Assembly (NCBI GenBank): GCA_002420105.1
Contig: DIHJ01000017.1
Location: 1-33,575, forward strand
Origin: Nitrospira sp. UBA5699
GTDB taxonomy: Bacteria; Nitrospirota; Nitrospiria; Nitrospirales; Nitrospiraceae
DNA length: 33,575 nucleotides
Direction of reading: 5' to 3'
The notes under the pieces were generated by a model. The model had not been told where the DNA came from, made no database searches, and saw only the letters and a program-made list of their open reading frames with translations. The position numbers and the translations under genes are program-made. Positions within the stretch are counted from its first letter, which is position 1; the number at the start of each line of letters is the position of its first letter. Positions 23,899-33,000 of this stretch are shown here, piece after piece.

Positions 23899-23967
23899 TT
23901 GTGTCTTGATGATCCGTGGCAGGGGTGCGGATCTTTTCGATGCCCGGATTAGGGGGAGGAGTCGGAC

Positions 23968-25344
23968 ATGACGGAAGAATGCGGGGCGATCCTCGTCGTC
24001 GATGACGATACGGACATGCGCGAGATGCTGCAGGACATGTTGAAAGATCGCGGGCATCAAGTTGCGACGGCCGGCAGCGGGCAGGACGCCTTGAAGCTGC
24101 TCGGCGAAGAGGACTATGCGGTGGTGCTGACCGACCTGCGGATGAAAGGCATGCAGGGGCTGGAGTTGCTCACGGAAATCAAACGGACCCATCCGGACAT
24201 CAACGTCATCCTTATGACGGGTTTCGGCTCCGTGGAGACGGCGGTCGAAGCGATGAAGCACGGAGCCAGCGATTACCTTACCAAGCCGGTCAAAAAAGAT
24301 GAACTGATGCGCGTGATCGAACGGGTGGTCCGCGAAGCCTCGTTGCGCCGGGAAGTCAGCCGGCTGCGGAAGGAAGTCCACAAGGAATACAGCTTCCATC
24401 AGATCCTCGGCAAGAGCAAGCCCATGCAGGCGGTGTTCGACCTGATCAAACGGGTCGCCGACAGCCCCACGAACGTCCTGATTACCGGGGAAAGCGGAAC
24501 CGGAAAGGAACTCGTCGCCAAAGCGATCCACTACAACAGCGATCGGAAGGACGCGCCGTTCATTCCGGTGAACTGCGCGGCGATTCCGGAACAGCTGTTG
24601 GAGAGCGAACTGTTCGGCCATATGCGCGGGGCCTTTACCGATGCCAAGACGGACAAGCGCGGCCTGTTCGAGGAGGCGCAGAAGGGCACGCTCTTTCTGG
24701 ATGAAATCAGCGAGCTTCCGCTCCTGCTGCAGGCCAAATTGCTGCGCGCGATCCAGGAGAAAGAGATCCGCCGCGTCGGCGCCAACAAGCCGATTCCCGT
24801 GGACGTCCGCATCATCGCGGCCACCAATCTCAACCTCGGCGAAGAGGTGAAGGCCAAGCGGTTCCGGGATGATCTCTACTACCGGCTCAACGTCATCGAA
24901 TTGAAGCTGCCGCCCCTCCGGGACCGGCGCGAGGACATTCCGCTGCTGGTCGAGGCGTTTCTGAAGAAGTGCGGAGAGTCCCGCGGAAAGGATGTGAAGG
25001 GGGTCAGCGAGGCTGCGCTCGCGATGCTGATGGATTACGCCTGGCCGGGGAACGTCCGGGAATTGGAAAACGTCATCGAACGGGCCGTGACGCTCAGCCG
25101 GGGGGAAAAAATCTCGCCGGATGACCTCCCGCAGGCCGTGCAGGGGGCCCGCGGCGACCGGCGCGTGCTGGATGAAGCGGCGGAGAAGACCCTGCCGTTG
25201 CACGAAATCGAAAAGGAATACATCAAGAAGATTCTGGAGAAGATGGGCGGCAACAAGTACCAGGCGGCCCACGCGCTCGGCATCGATCGCAAGACACTTT
25301 ACCGCAAACTCGGTGAGATTGAAGAAGGCAAAGCCCACGAGTAG
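23968..25344 (+). CDS. NtrC-family sigma-54-dependent response regulator
   Basis: This 458-residue regulator has a receiver domain (1-120, phospho-acceptor D56 in LTDLRM, acidic cluster VDDD), an AAA+ domain (about 145-375) and a C-terminal Fis-type helix-turn-helix (NKYQAAHALGIDRKTLYRK). Walker A is GESGTGKE and Walker B is GTLFLDE. The sigma-54 contact loop reads GAFTDA (221-226) instead of the usual GAFTGA. It should activate sigma-54 promoters when phosphorylated, probably by the histidine kinase 36 bases downstream. The upstream gap carries a candidate sigma-54 promoter and a nested hairpin, so self-regulation is possible. The targets are unknown; the sigma-54 promoter at 27499 is a candidate. 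Confidence 0.95.
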   Translation: MTEECGAILVVDDDTDMREMLQDMLKDRGHQVATAGSGQDALKLLGEEDYAVVLTDLRMKGMQGLELLTEIKRTHPDINVILMTGFGSVETAVEAMKHGASDYLTKPVKKDELMRVIERVVREASLRREVSRLRKEVHKEYSFHQILGKSKPMQAVFDLIKRVADSPTNVLITGESGTGKELVAKAIHYNSDRKDAPFIPVNCAAIPEQLLESELFGHMRGAFTDAKTDKRGLFEEAQKGTLFLDEISELPLLLQAKLLRAIQEKEIRRVGANKPIPVDVRIIAATNLNLGEEVKAKRFRDDLYYRLNVIELKLPPLRDRREDIPLLVEAFLKKCGESRGKDVKGVSEAALAMLMDYAWPGNVRELENVIERAVTLSRGEKISPDDLPQAVQGARGDRRVLDEAAEKTLPLHEIEKEYIKKILEKMGGNKYQAAHALGIDRKTLYRKLGEIEEGKAHE

Positions 25345-25380
25345 ACTGGTCTCTCCGGTAACAACCGGTCCGGAGATTCG

Positions 25381-27273
25381 GTGAGTCCAGCGATCAACAA
25401 AACCATTCTCTTTGGAACGGGAACGATCCTCTCCCTCACCGTCGGGATATTCCTGCTCGACCTGCTGACCCCGCATGGCTGGGCGGTCTGGCTGCTCTAT
25501 TTCATCCCGCTCGTCGTGACCGTACAATCCCAGCGGGAACGCGATCCCTACAACTATGCCGCCGCCGTCACGCTGCTGACGGCGGTCGGAGGCTACCTCT
25601 CGCCGGGGGAACTCGATTCGCCGGCTCCGTTGGTCAATCGCTTCGTCGGCCTGATGGTGATGTGGGCCTTCACCTGGTTCATGATCGACCAGAAACGGAT
25701 GGCCGAGCGATTGACCCGGGCGGAAGCGGCGCGATCGCAGGCGGAAACCCATCGGGAGGCGGCCGTGGCGGCCCGCGAGCTGGCCGAAGCCAGCGCGACC
25801 GGGGCGGTGCACCGCGAATCGCAGGCGACCAGAGAACTGGTCATGAGCAACCTGCGGTTGGACAGCATTCTGCAATCCGCCATGGACGCCATCATCACGG
25901 TGGACGAGCAGCAACGGATTCTGCTGTTCAACGAGGCGGCGGAGCGGATGTTTCAGTGCCCCGCCGCCGAGGCGATCGGCCGGCCGCTCGACCGGTTCAT
26001 CCCCGGCCGGTTCCGCGACGCGCATCGCCGTCATGTCGAGGCATTCGGTCAATCCGGCGTCACGAGCCGGAAGATGGGGGAACTCGGGACGGTGACGGGG
26101 CTTCGCGGTAACGGCGAGGAATTTCCCCTGGAAGCCGCGATTTCCCACATCGCGGTCGAGGGCAGGAAATTCTACACGGTGATTCTTCGCGACATCACGG
26201 AGCGAAAGCAGGCCGCCAGGCTCATGCGCCAGAGCGAGGAACGGTACCGGCGGCTCATCGCCGTGTCGCCGTTGGCGATCTTCGTCAATCGCGACGATCG
26301 GGTGATCTTCATCAATGACGCCGGGCTCAGGCTTTTCGGAGCGGTCAAGGCGGAGGAGATCCTGGACCGACCGACCCTGGATCTGTTCCATCCGGACTGC
26401 CATGCCCTGGTCCGCGAGCGTCTCCACGAGTTGCTGGAAGGCAGTACGACGGCGCCCGTCATGGAAAAGAAAATCGTGACCCTGGACGGTCGGGTCGTCG
26501 ACGTCGAGATGAGCGCGGCGAAATTCATCGACGAGGAAGGGCCGGCCGTCGTGGCCATGCTGCGGGATGTCGGCGAACGCAAGCGTCTTCAGGACCAGTT
26601 GCGCAAGACCGAGCGTGTGGCGGAGCTCGGAACCCTTGCGTCCGGCATGGCCCATGAAATCGGGACGCCGATGAACGTGATTCTGGGCCGGGCCGAGTAT
26701 CTGATGGACCGGGTGAAAGAAGAGCCGATCAAGAAAGGGCTGCAAACGATCGTCACGCAGGTCGAACGGATCACGAAAGTGATGAATCAGCTGTTGTCGT
26801 TCGCGCGGAGGAAACCGCCGGAGCGGCGGGCGCTGGACCTGAAAGCGGTCGTCGAAAACAGTCTCGAGATTTTTCAGGAGAGACTGGCCAGGCACCGCAT
26901 CCGGGTTGAGACCGCGCTGGGCGAATCCTGTCCGATGGTCCAGGCCGATGCCGATCAGATGAGTCAGGTCCTGATCAATCTGATCATGAACGCCATTCAC
27001 GCCATGCCGGAGGGAGGCGCCCTGCGTGTGGCGATGGAGCCGACCGGCGAGATGGTCAGGCTCACGGTGGCCGATACGGGCCACGGTATTCCGAAAGAGC
27101 TCATCAAGAGCATCTTCGATCCCTTCTTCACCACCAAGGAGTTCGGGAAAGGGACCGGCCTCGGGCTGACCGTGGTAAAGGGCATAGTCGAAGAGCACCA
27201 GGGGACGATCGGCGTCGAGAGCGAACCGGGAAAGGGGACGATGTTCACGATCATGTTGCCGAAGAGCTCCTAG
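25381..27273 (+). CDS. PAS-domain membrane sensor histidine kinase
   Basis: This 630-residue kinase has three probable N-terminal membrane segments (about residues 8-28, 35-50, 80-102), a helical linker, and two PAS domains (about 155-280 and 287-400). The kinase core follows: H425 in GMAHEIGTPMN, the N box LIMNAIHAMPEGG, DTGHGIP and GTGLGLTVVKGIV. All phospho-transfer residues are intact. It is of the NtrB-like HisKA group and lies 36 bases after the NtrC-type regulator, making a likely cognate pair. The start is GTG at 25381 with GGAG six bases upstream. The signal sensed is unknown; no haem or flavin signature is evident in the PAS domains. Confidence 0.93.
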   Translation: MSPAINKTILFGTGTILSLTVGIFLLDLLTPHGWAVWLLYFIPLVVTVQSQRERDPYNYAAAVTLLTAVGGYLSPGELDSPAPLVNRFVGLMVMWAFTWFMIDQKRMAERLTRAEAARSQAETHREAAVAARELAEASATGAVHRESQATRELVMSNLRLDSILQSAMDAIITVDEQQRILLFNEAAERMFQCPAAEAIGRPLDRFIPGRFRDAHRRHVEAFGQSGVTSRKMGELGTVTGLRGNGEEFPLEAAISHIAVEGRKFYTVILRDITERKQAARLMRQSEERYRRLIAVSPLAIFVNRDDRVIFINDAGLRLFGAVKAEEILDRPTLDLFHPDCHALVRERLHELLEGSTTAPVMEKKIVTLDGRVVDVEMSAAKFIDEEGPAVVAMLRDVGERKRLQDQLRKTERVAELGTLASGMAHEIGTPMNVILGRAEYLMDRVKEEPIKKGLQTIVTQVERITKVMNQLLSFARRKPPERRALDLKAVVENSLEIFQERLARHRIRVETALGESCPMVQADADQMSQVLINLIMNAIHAMPEGGALRVAMEPTGEMVRLTVADTGHGIPKELIKSIFDPFFTTKEFGKGTGLGLTVVKGIVEEHQGTIGVESEPGKGTMFTIMLPKSS

Positions 27274-27498
27274 ACGGCACGCCAGACCGGCGCGTATCCC
27301 CACACCTCTGCGCCGGGGAGCGCGACCGCTTGCCTGCTCCGTTTGCGGACCGCCTGCCTTCGCACTGTAGCATCTCGCACCAGCCCGAGCTCCGTCGAAT
27401 GGGGTCTTTCTCAACAGCCGATCGAAGGCCTGCCGGGTCTAATGTCGGAAATGGCCGAGAAAACGGCTCCTCCCGTCCCTGCCTCCCTCTGCGCCCCT

Positions 27499-27514
27499 GG
27501 CATTTCGCTTGCCT
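27499..27514 (+). promoter_or_regulatory. Strong sigma-54 (-24/-12) promoter
   Basis: TGGCATTTCGCTTGCC matches the consensus TGGCA...TTGC with exact GG-N10-GC spacing (GG 27500-27501, GC 27512-27513). It lies 50 bases before the ATG of the receiver-only regulator. The 291-base gap upstream would hold enhancer sites, but I could not identify any. Confidence 0.75.
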
Positions 27515-27564
27515 TTACTCCTACACAGCGTACGCGGAAGATGGCATGATCGGAGAAGAAAGGC

Positions 27565-27966
27565 ATGGCCGTGGCAGTAAAAAGATCAGTCGTGCTGGTC
27601 GTGGAAGATGATAAGGAGATGAGGAATCTTCTCTGCGACGAGCTCTGGAGCGAAGGCTACCAACTCCGTGAGGCCAAGGACGGCGACGAAGCATTCCAAG
27701 CCGTTCTCGGGGCCATCCCCGATCTGATTCTGACCGACCTCCGGATGCCGGCGGGCGGGGCCGACTATATCAGCCGGCTCCGGACCGTGGCTCCTCAATG
27801 TCCCATCATCGTGATGACCGCTTTCGGGGACGCCAAGGCCAAGGCGGAGGTGTTGCGAGCCGGGGCTACGGCCTATTTCGATAAGCCCGTGAGGATTACC
27901 GAGATCAAGAACCGGATGAAAACGCTGCTGGCCGATCATCGACAGGTGTCTCACGGCACGGCCTGA
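27565..27966 (+). CDS. Single-domain response regulator
   Basis: This 133-residue protein is a receiver domain with no output domain. The acidic pair is in VVEDD, the phospho-acceptor is D58 in LTDLRMP, the conserved threonine is in VMTAFG and the lysine is in FDKPV. It could act as a phosphate shuttle or bind a partner protein. It is preceded by a strong sigma-54 promoter and followed after 55 bases by a second sigma-54 activator lacking a receiver, so a split regulator acting through protein contact is possible. The ATG at 27565 has a GAGAAGAAAGG box. Confidence 0.92.
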   Translation: MAVAVKRSVVLVVEDDKEMRNLLCDELWSEGYQLREAKDGDEAFQAVLGAIPDLILTDLRMPAGGADYISRLRTVAPQCPIIVMTAFGDAKAKAEVLRAGATAYFDKPVRITEIKNRMKTLLADHRQVSHGTA

Positions 27967-28021
27967 TCAGATTCGGAATGTGACGACGGAGCGACCACCG
28001 GAGCGGAGGGGGGAACCAGAG

Positions 28022-29416
28022 ATGGCCGGATCTCAATCTCGTCATCCATCGGCATCGCCGTTCAGCGATCCGATCTTGAAAGCCCGTCTTGAAGCCATCA
28101 AGCAGTTGGCCGGCGGTTTGTCCGATCGCGTGGCGGTGATGGATCGCGAGTTCAACGTGATCTATGCCAACGAATCGGCCTGGGCGGTCCGTGCGACGGG
28201 GAGGACGGACGTACGGCCCGCAAAGTGCTACGACGCGTTCGCGCATCGCCAGGACCCCTGCGGCACCTGTCCTGCGGTGAAGGTCTTCGAGACGGCGGAC
28301 GTGCAATCGGTGTCCTGTGCGAACCCCGGCGACGCGGGCGCCTGCGGGATGCAGCAGGCGCTGCCGCTGATGACCGAAGATGGCAAGGTCGGCGTCATGC
28401 TGGTGCTGTTCATGGATAAACCGGGTGCGCCGGCACCGTCGGTGGAAGCCGTGTCGGTCGAACATCCTCCGCAGGCGGTGCGGGAGGCCCTCGGAAAGCT
28501 CATCGGCCGAAGCCCGGCCATGCAACAACTCTTCGACATGGTCAGTCTGGTTGCGGACAGTTCCGCCACGGTGCTGATCCAGGGCGAGAGCGGGACGGGG
28601 AAAGAGTTGGTCGCCAAGACGATTCATCAGTCGAGTTACCGGCGGAACAAGCCCTTTGTCGTCGTCGATTGCGGGTCGCTGCCGGAAACGCTGCTCGAAA
28701 GCGAATTATTCGGACATGTGAAAGGCGCCTTTACCGGGGCGACCGCGCAGAAGCAGGGGCTGTTCGAGGAAGCGGACGGCGGGACCATCTTCCTGGACGA
28801 GATCGCGGACACCACGGCGACGTTTCAAGCCAAGTTGCTGCGCGTGTTGCAGGAAGGAGAGATCAAGCGGGTCGGAGGCAATCAGCCGATCAAGATCGAC
28901 GTCCGGGTCATTTCCGCGACGAACAAGGATCTGGCGGAGATGGTCCGGTGCAAGTCGTTCCGGCAGGATCTTTATTACCGTCTGGCCGTATTGCCGCTTC
29001 ACTTGCCGCCGCTCCGGGACCGTAGGGAGGACATTCCCTTGCTGGTGGAACATTTCGTGGCGTCCTCCTGCAAGCGGCATCACCAGCCGGTTCGAGAGGT
29101 ATCCGCGGAAGTCATGCACGCCCTTTGCGATGCGGCCTGGCCGGGAAACGTACGGGAACTTCAGCATTATATCGAGCGGGCCGTGGTGACGACGACCGGT
29201 CCGGGACTCACCTGCAAGGATCTTGTGGCGCTTGGGTCCCAGAATGAGCCGGAAGACCTGCGCAGCGCGACGCGCGGAGCGGTGACGGAAGCCGAGCGCG
29301 CCCGTATCGTGAAAGTCCTCGAGAAGACCGGCGGTAACAGAGCCAAGGCGGCGAAGTTGCTCAAGATCAGCCGGGCCAGTCTCTACAACAAGTTGCGAAC
29401 CTACAAGATTCAATAG
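28022..29416 (+). CDS. Sigma-54-dependent activator with cysteine-rich PAS-like sensor domain
   Basis: This 464-residue activator has no receiver. The N-terminal about 130 residues resemble a PAS domain (AVMDREFNVIYANESA) and carry five cysteines, including PCGTCP (C80 and C83) and C69, C99 and C108, which suggests a metal, iron-sulfur or redox sensor. The AAA+ domain follows (Walker A GESGTGKE, intact GAFTGA loop at 235-240, Walker B GTIFLDE) and then a Fis-type helix-turn-helix (GNRAKAAKLLKISRASLYNK). The ATG at 28022 has GGAGGGG upstream; a GTG at 27980 would add 14 residues. It likely regulates sigma-54 genes nearby; whether the multicopper oxidase is a target is unproved, since no sigma-54 box was found before it. 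Confidence 0.92.
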   Translation: MAGSQSRHPSASPFSDPILKARLEAIKQLAGGLSDRVAVMDREFNVIYANESAWAVRATGRTDVRPAKCYDAFAHRQDPCGTCPAVKVFETADVQSVSCANPGDAGACGMQQALPLMTEDGKVGVMLVLFMDKPGAPAPSVEAVSVEHPPQAVREALGKLIGRSPAMQQLFDMVSLVADSSATVLIQGESGTGKELVAKTIHQSSYRRNKPFVVVDCGSLPETLLESELFGHVKGAFTGATAQKQGLFEEADGGTIFLDEIADTTATFQAKLLRVLQEGEIKRVGGNQPIKIDVRVISATNKDLAEMVRCKSFRQDLYYRLAVLPLHLPPLRDRREDIPLLVEHFVASSCKRHHQPVREVSAEVMHALCDAAWPGNVRELQHYIERAVVTTTGPGLTCKDLVALGSQNEPEDLRSATRGAVTEAERARIVKVLEKTGGNRAKAAKLLKISRASLYNKLRTYKIQ

Positions 29417-29836
29417 GGTAACGAGCTTCCCCGTTCCGTTGCGCTCCAGCTCCGTGCGGTCGGCCCGTCCGTACCGCTCCACTCCACTTCAGGCTCGTCA
29501 CACGATCGCCTTCTGTAAGAAATCGAGTCCGGGCTGCATTTGTAAGTTCAGCAATAGCATCGATTTCGAGTTTCGCTTTTTCGTTTCCCGTTAGTCCCTC
29601 AATTCCCCACTTTCTTCGTATTTCTGTCCAAGAAATTAGACAGCGCAACCGCTTGTTTTTATTCAACTCGGTTTCCGTGATCCTTCAATCTGTCTAAGAG
29701 CGTAGAAGGATAGGACTGCGTCGCGGCACGCAGAATTTTCTCCCTTCGATTGCTAACTGCTTTGCGCATCGATGAAATGTCTGTGGAAAAACGACGGTCC
29801 GGTAAGCGGGCATGGCAGTTGCGCTAGGGAAGCCAC
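29417..29836. other. Gene-poor, partly AT-rich intergenic stretch
   Basis: No convincing gene is present. Bases about 29500-29700 are richer in A and T than their surroundings. An 8-base inverted repeat TTAGACAG (29636-29643) and CTGTCTAA (29690-29697) flanks 46 bases, and CTGTC/GACAG overlap one arm. A 99-codon minus-strand frame covers 29367-29666 but its end overlaps the sigma-54 activator. This may be a decayed insertion; I cannot identify its source. Confidence 0.5.
29716..29740 (+). terminator. Hairpin followed by an AATTTT stretch, possible terminator
   Basis: CTGCGT (29716-29721) pairs with ACGCAG (29728-29733) around a six-base loop, followed by AATTTTC. The stem is short and the T-run brief. 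It lies 300 bases after the sigma-54 activator. Confidence 0.4.
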
Positions 29837-29974
29837 GCTGGTGAAGGTCTGGGTGATTAGGACCGGCCTCCGAATGACCCGCTCCTTCGCAAGAAGGAAT
29901 CCTTCACCAGCTCTAAACCCTCCATGAATAGGGCCGGGCGACCGTCGGAGGCCGGTTTTCTTCTTGAGAAGAAA
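29837..29974 (+). ncRNA. Candidate structured leader RNA with interlocking stems
   Basis: Four perfect pairings are packed here. Stem A: GCTGGTGAAGG (29837-29847) with CCTTCACCAGC (29901-29911). Stem B: ACCGGCCTCCGA (29862-29873) with TCGGAGGCCGGT (29945-29956). Stem C: TCCTTC/GAAGGA with a GCAA (GNRA) tetraloop (29883-29898). Stem D: TTTCTTC/GAAGAAA with a TTGA loop (29957-29974). The order A-B-A'-B' is a pseudoknot topology unless A and B form in alternative folds. B' is followed by TTTCTTCTT. The multicopper oxidase starts 88 bases downstream, and a small CCGCC/GGCGG hairpin (30023-30038) sits just before its ribosome site. It does not match a riboswitch class I know; it could also be an independent small RNA. 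Confidence 0.5.
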
Positions 29975-30061
29975 CTTGGACAGACAGAGTCGAGGAATGG
30001 ATCGGCAGTGTGTTTCAACCAGCCGCCCGATGAGGCGGTCTTAACGAAGGGGAGGCCGTGT

Positions 30062-33000
30062 ATGAGGTCTTTTCTATTTCAACCACAGCGTAAGCGGCGG
30101 CGTGGCAGCCTGTCGCTCATGCTGCACAGCGTACTGCTGACGGGCAGCCTGGTGGCGACACCGCTGTTCGCAGCCGGTCCGGGGGACTCGTCGCATGCGG
30201 GCCATGCGACCCCGGTCGCGATGCCGGGCTGGACACAGCAGCTCAAAGGTCAGACGGTGGTGGAGAACGCCATCGAAGGCCGCGCCGGCAACGCCGAAAT
30301 GATGGAGATGCAGCACCATCGCCTGATGGAGAAGCTGGAGCAGCAGGCGCAGAAGGACGCGCAGGCCCAACAGACGTCCGGCGCCTTCAACAACATGTCG
30401 ATGATGCACCAGTACATGGGCCAGGACGGCAGCAGCTTCCTGCTCATGACCGACTCGGGCAAGGGCGAGCCGGTGTCCGCGTCAGGCGGAAAGTGCCCGG
30501 CCAATGCGCCGGTCAAGAAGTACGACATTTCGATGATCAACATCGAAATCACGTTGAACCGCTGGCTCGACTACTATCCCGGCTACATGTACGTCCTGAC
30601 GGAGGACGTGGAGAAGGCCCGTGCGGAAGAGGCCAAGAACAAGGCCGCCCGCGATAAGGACGGCTATGATCCGGGCGCCGTCACCACCGGATTGCAGGGC
30701 GACGTGATTCAACCGCTGGTGATCCGGGCCAATCAGGGCGATTGCGTCAAGATGACGCTCCGGAACCAGATGGAAGCGGAAGACGGCAGCCTGTTCATCC
30801 AGGCCTCCAGCACGATCGTGAGCGCGACCGGCAAACCGGCCACGACGACGAATCCGGATTCCATCGTGGCGCCCGGCAAGTCGCAGGAGTTCGAGTGGTA
30901 CATCCATCCGCACATGCAGGAAGGCGTGCGGCAGTTCCACTCCTACAGCCATGACCGCGAGCTGACGGTGCTGGGCCTCTTCGGCGCCTTCATCGTGGAG
31001 CCGAAGGGATCCAAGTACGTCGATTCGATCGGCAGCGGCCCCGACAAGGAAGTCAAGACGGGCTGGCAGGTCAACATCGACAACGGGTCCGGACCGGACT
31101 TCCGCGAATTCGTGTTGTTCTATCACGAAATCGGCGACGAAGCCTTCCGTCCGCTGAACAAGAAGGGCGACTTCCTGCCTCAACGCGATCCGTTGACCGA
31201 CGCCTACCGCCCGGGCGGCCGCGCGATCAACTATCGCAGCGAGCCCTTCGGCATCGACCAGATGCACCTGCAGCATGAGTATTTCGGGTTCGAGGACGAG
31301 TCCCTGGCCTACAGCGCCTACACCTTCGGCGACGTTCCGACGACGATCGCCCGCGGGTATCTGGGCGATCCGGTCAAGTGGCGGCTGGTTCACGGCGGAT
31401 CCGAGGTATTTCACTCCCACCATCCGCACAGCGGGTCCATCCGCTGGCAGCGGAGCCCGGGGACCGAACCGAACAACCTCTGGGCGATGGGTCAGGACGG
31501 TCCGGTGAAGTATCCGGTCGTCCGGACGAAGTCCGACCGTGTGGACGTGGAAGTCATCGGTCCCTCCGAGTCGCTCGACCTCGAGCCGGAGTGCGGCGGC
31601 GGCGGCTGCCAGCATCTGGCGGGCGAGTTCCTCTACCATTGCCACGTCGCCCACCATTACGTGGCGGGCATGTGGGGCTACGGCCGGTTCTACAATACGC
31701 TGCAAGTCGGCGCGGGTCATACCGACACGATGCCGGACCTGGCGGAATTGCCGGACCGGAAGGGCCGCATGAAGCTCGGCGTGTCGTCCGACAAGCTGAT
31801 CGGCACGACCGTCGATTGGTTCGGCAAGAAGTTCAAGATCGTCGACAAGAGCCAGAAGACCAACTGGAAATCCGATCCGGCCGTCGTGAACGTCAAGGAC
31901 TGGGTCGAGATGTGGGTGCCGGCCGCCGGTAAACCGGGCCATACGGAAGACGAGAAAGGCCAGATCATGGCCTACGACGCCACCGTGTGGGACTGGAAGT
32001 GGAACGGCAACGTCGCCGTCGGCGAGCGCGAGAGCACCGCGCAGAATCCGAAGTATCCCGCCGCCGCCAAGTGGGACGACAGCACCAGGCCCGCCATTCT
32101 TTTCGACCCGACCACGGGCCGGATGGCGTGGCCGCTGTTCAAGCCGCACTTCGGCAAGCGGGTGCCGTTCTCCGCGAACCACAACGGCGCGCCCTGGCTG
32201 GAGCCGATCCACCAGGATGCCAACGGTGAACGGACCTCCGAGCCGGCCAAGCCGGGCGAGCAGGGACGCTGGAGTCTCTGCCCGGAGAACGCCAATCAGA
32301 AGTTCTACAACATTCACTTCGTCCGCATGCCGATCACCCTGGCCAAGAAGCAGGGGAAAGAGCCGGCCATCGTGGACAAGGACGGCCTGATCTACCTGCT
32401 CCATGAGGAGGAGCGTCTGACCAGGGCCAACGACGATCTCAAGCTCCCGGCGGTCATCCGCGCCAACATCTACGACTGCGTGGATCTGGTGCTGACGAGC
32501 GAATGGGACGACGACGACTACACGAACTTCCAGTCGTCGAAGATCAACATCCATCCCCACTTCTTCCAGTTCGACACAGGGAACTCGGACGGCGTGATCT
32601 CCGGATTCGAATATGAAATGTCGGTCCGGCCGTTCACGATGTGGGGCAAGAAGACGAAGCACGGGCTGCCGGCTCCGATGGTCGCCAAGATCGTCGGCGG
32701 CGCCAAGGCCGGAGCCACCAGCATCAAGATTCAGATGGCTCCCGGCGCCACGCCGTTCCACGTCAACACCGAGTTGATGGTCGGTATGGATTGTCTGGAG
32801 AAGGGCAACGATCCCACGGCCTCGCTGCCGCGGGACAAGAGCTGCTCCGAGGTCGCCCGCATCAAGGAGATCAAGGGCGATTCGATCACGTTCTTCAAGC
32901 CGCTGAAGCACAACCACCCGGCGAACGACCTGGTCTCGCCGGAGTTCGTCCGCTATCGGTGGTGGGTGGACGTGGATATGGGCACCGTGTTCTGGCACGA

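Noticed and set aside
23839..27414. Open frame of 1191 codons on the minus strand
   Set aside because: It lies opposite the NtrC-type regulator and PAS kinase, whose motifs are complete; no domain is recognisable in the antisense frame.
29367..29666. Small 99-codon minus-strand gene
   Set aside because: The C-terminal half overlaps the end of the sigma-54 activator and the adjoining GC-rich spacer; no family recognised, so not called as a gene.
29728..29745. GGCACG as a -24 element before the multicopper oxidase
   Set aside because: No GC dinucleotide at the right distance for a -12 element.
29824..29846. Cobalamin riboswitch, from TAGGGAAGCC and GGTGAA
   Set aside because: The strings resemble part of the B12 aptamer, but the following conserved core (CCCGCAACTGT and CCACTG-like parts) is absent.
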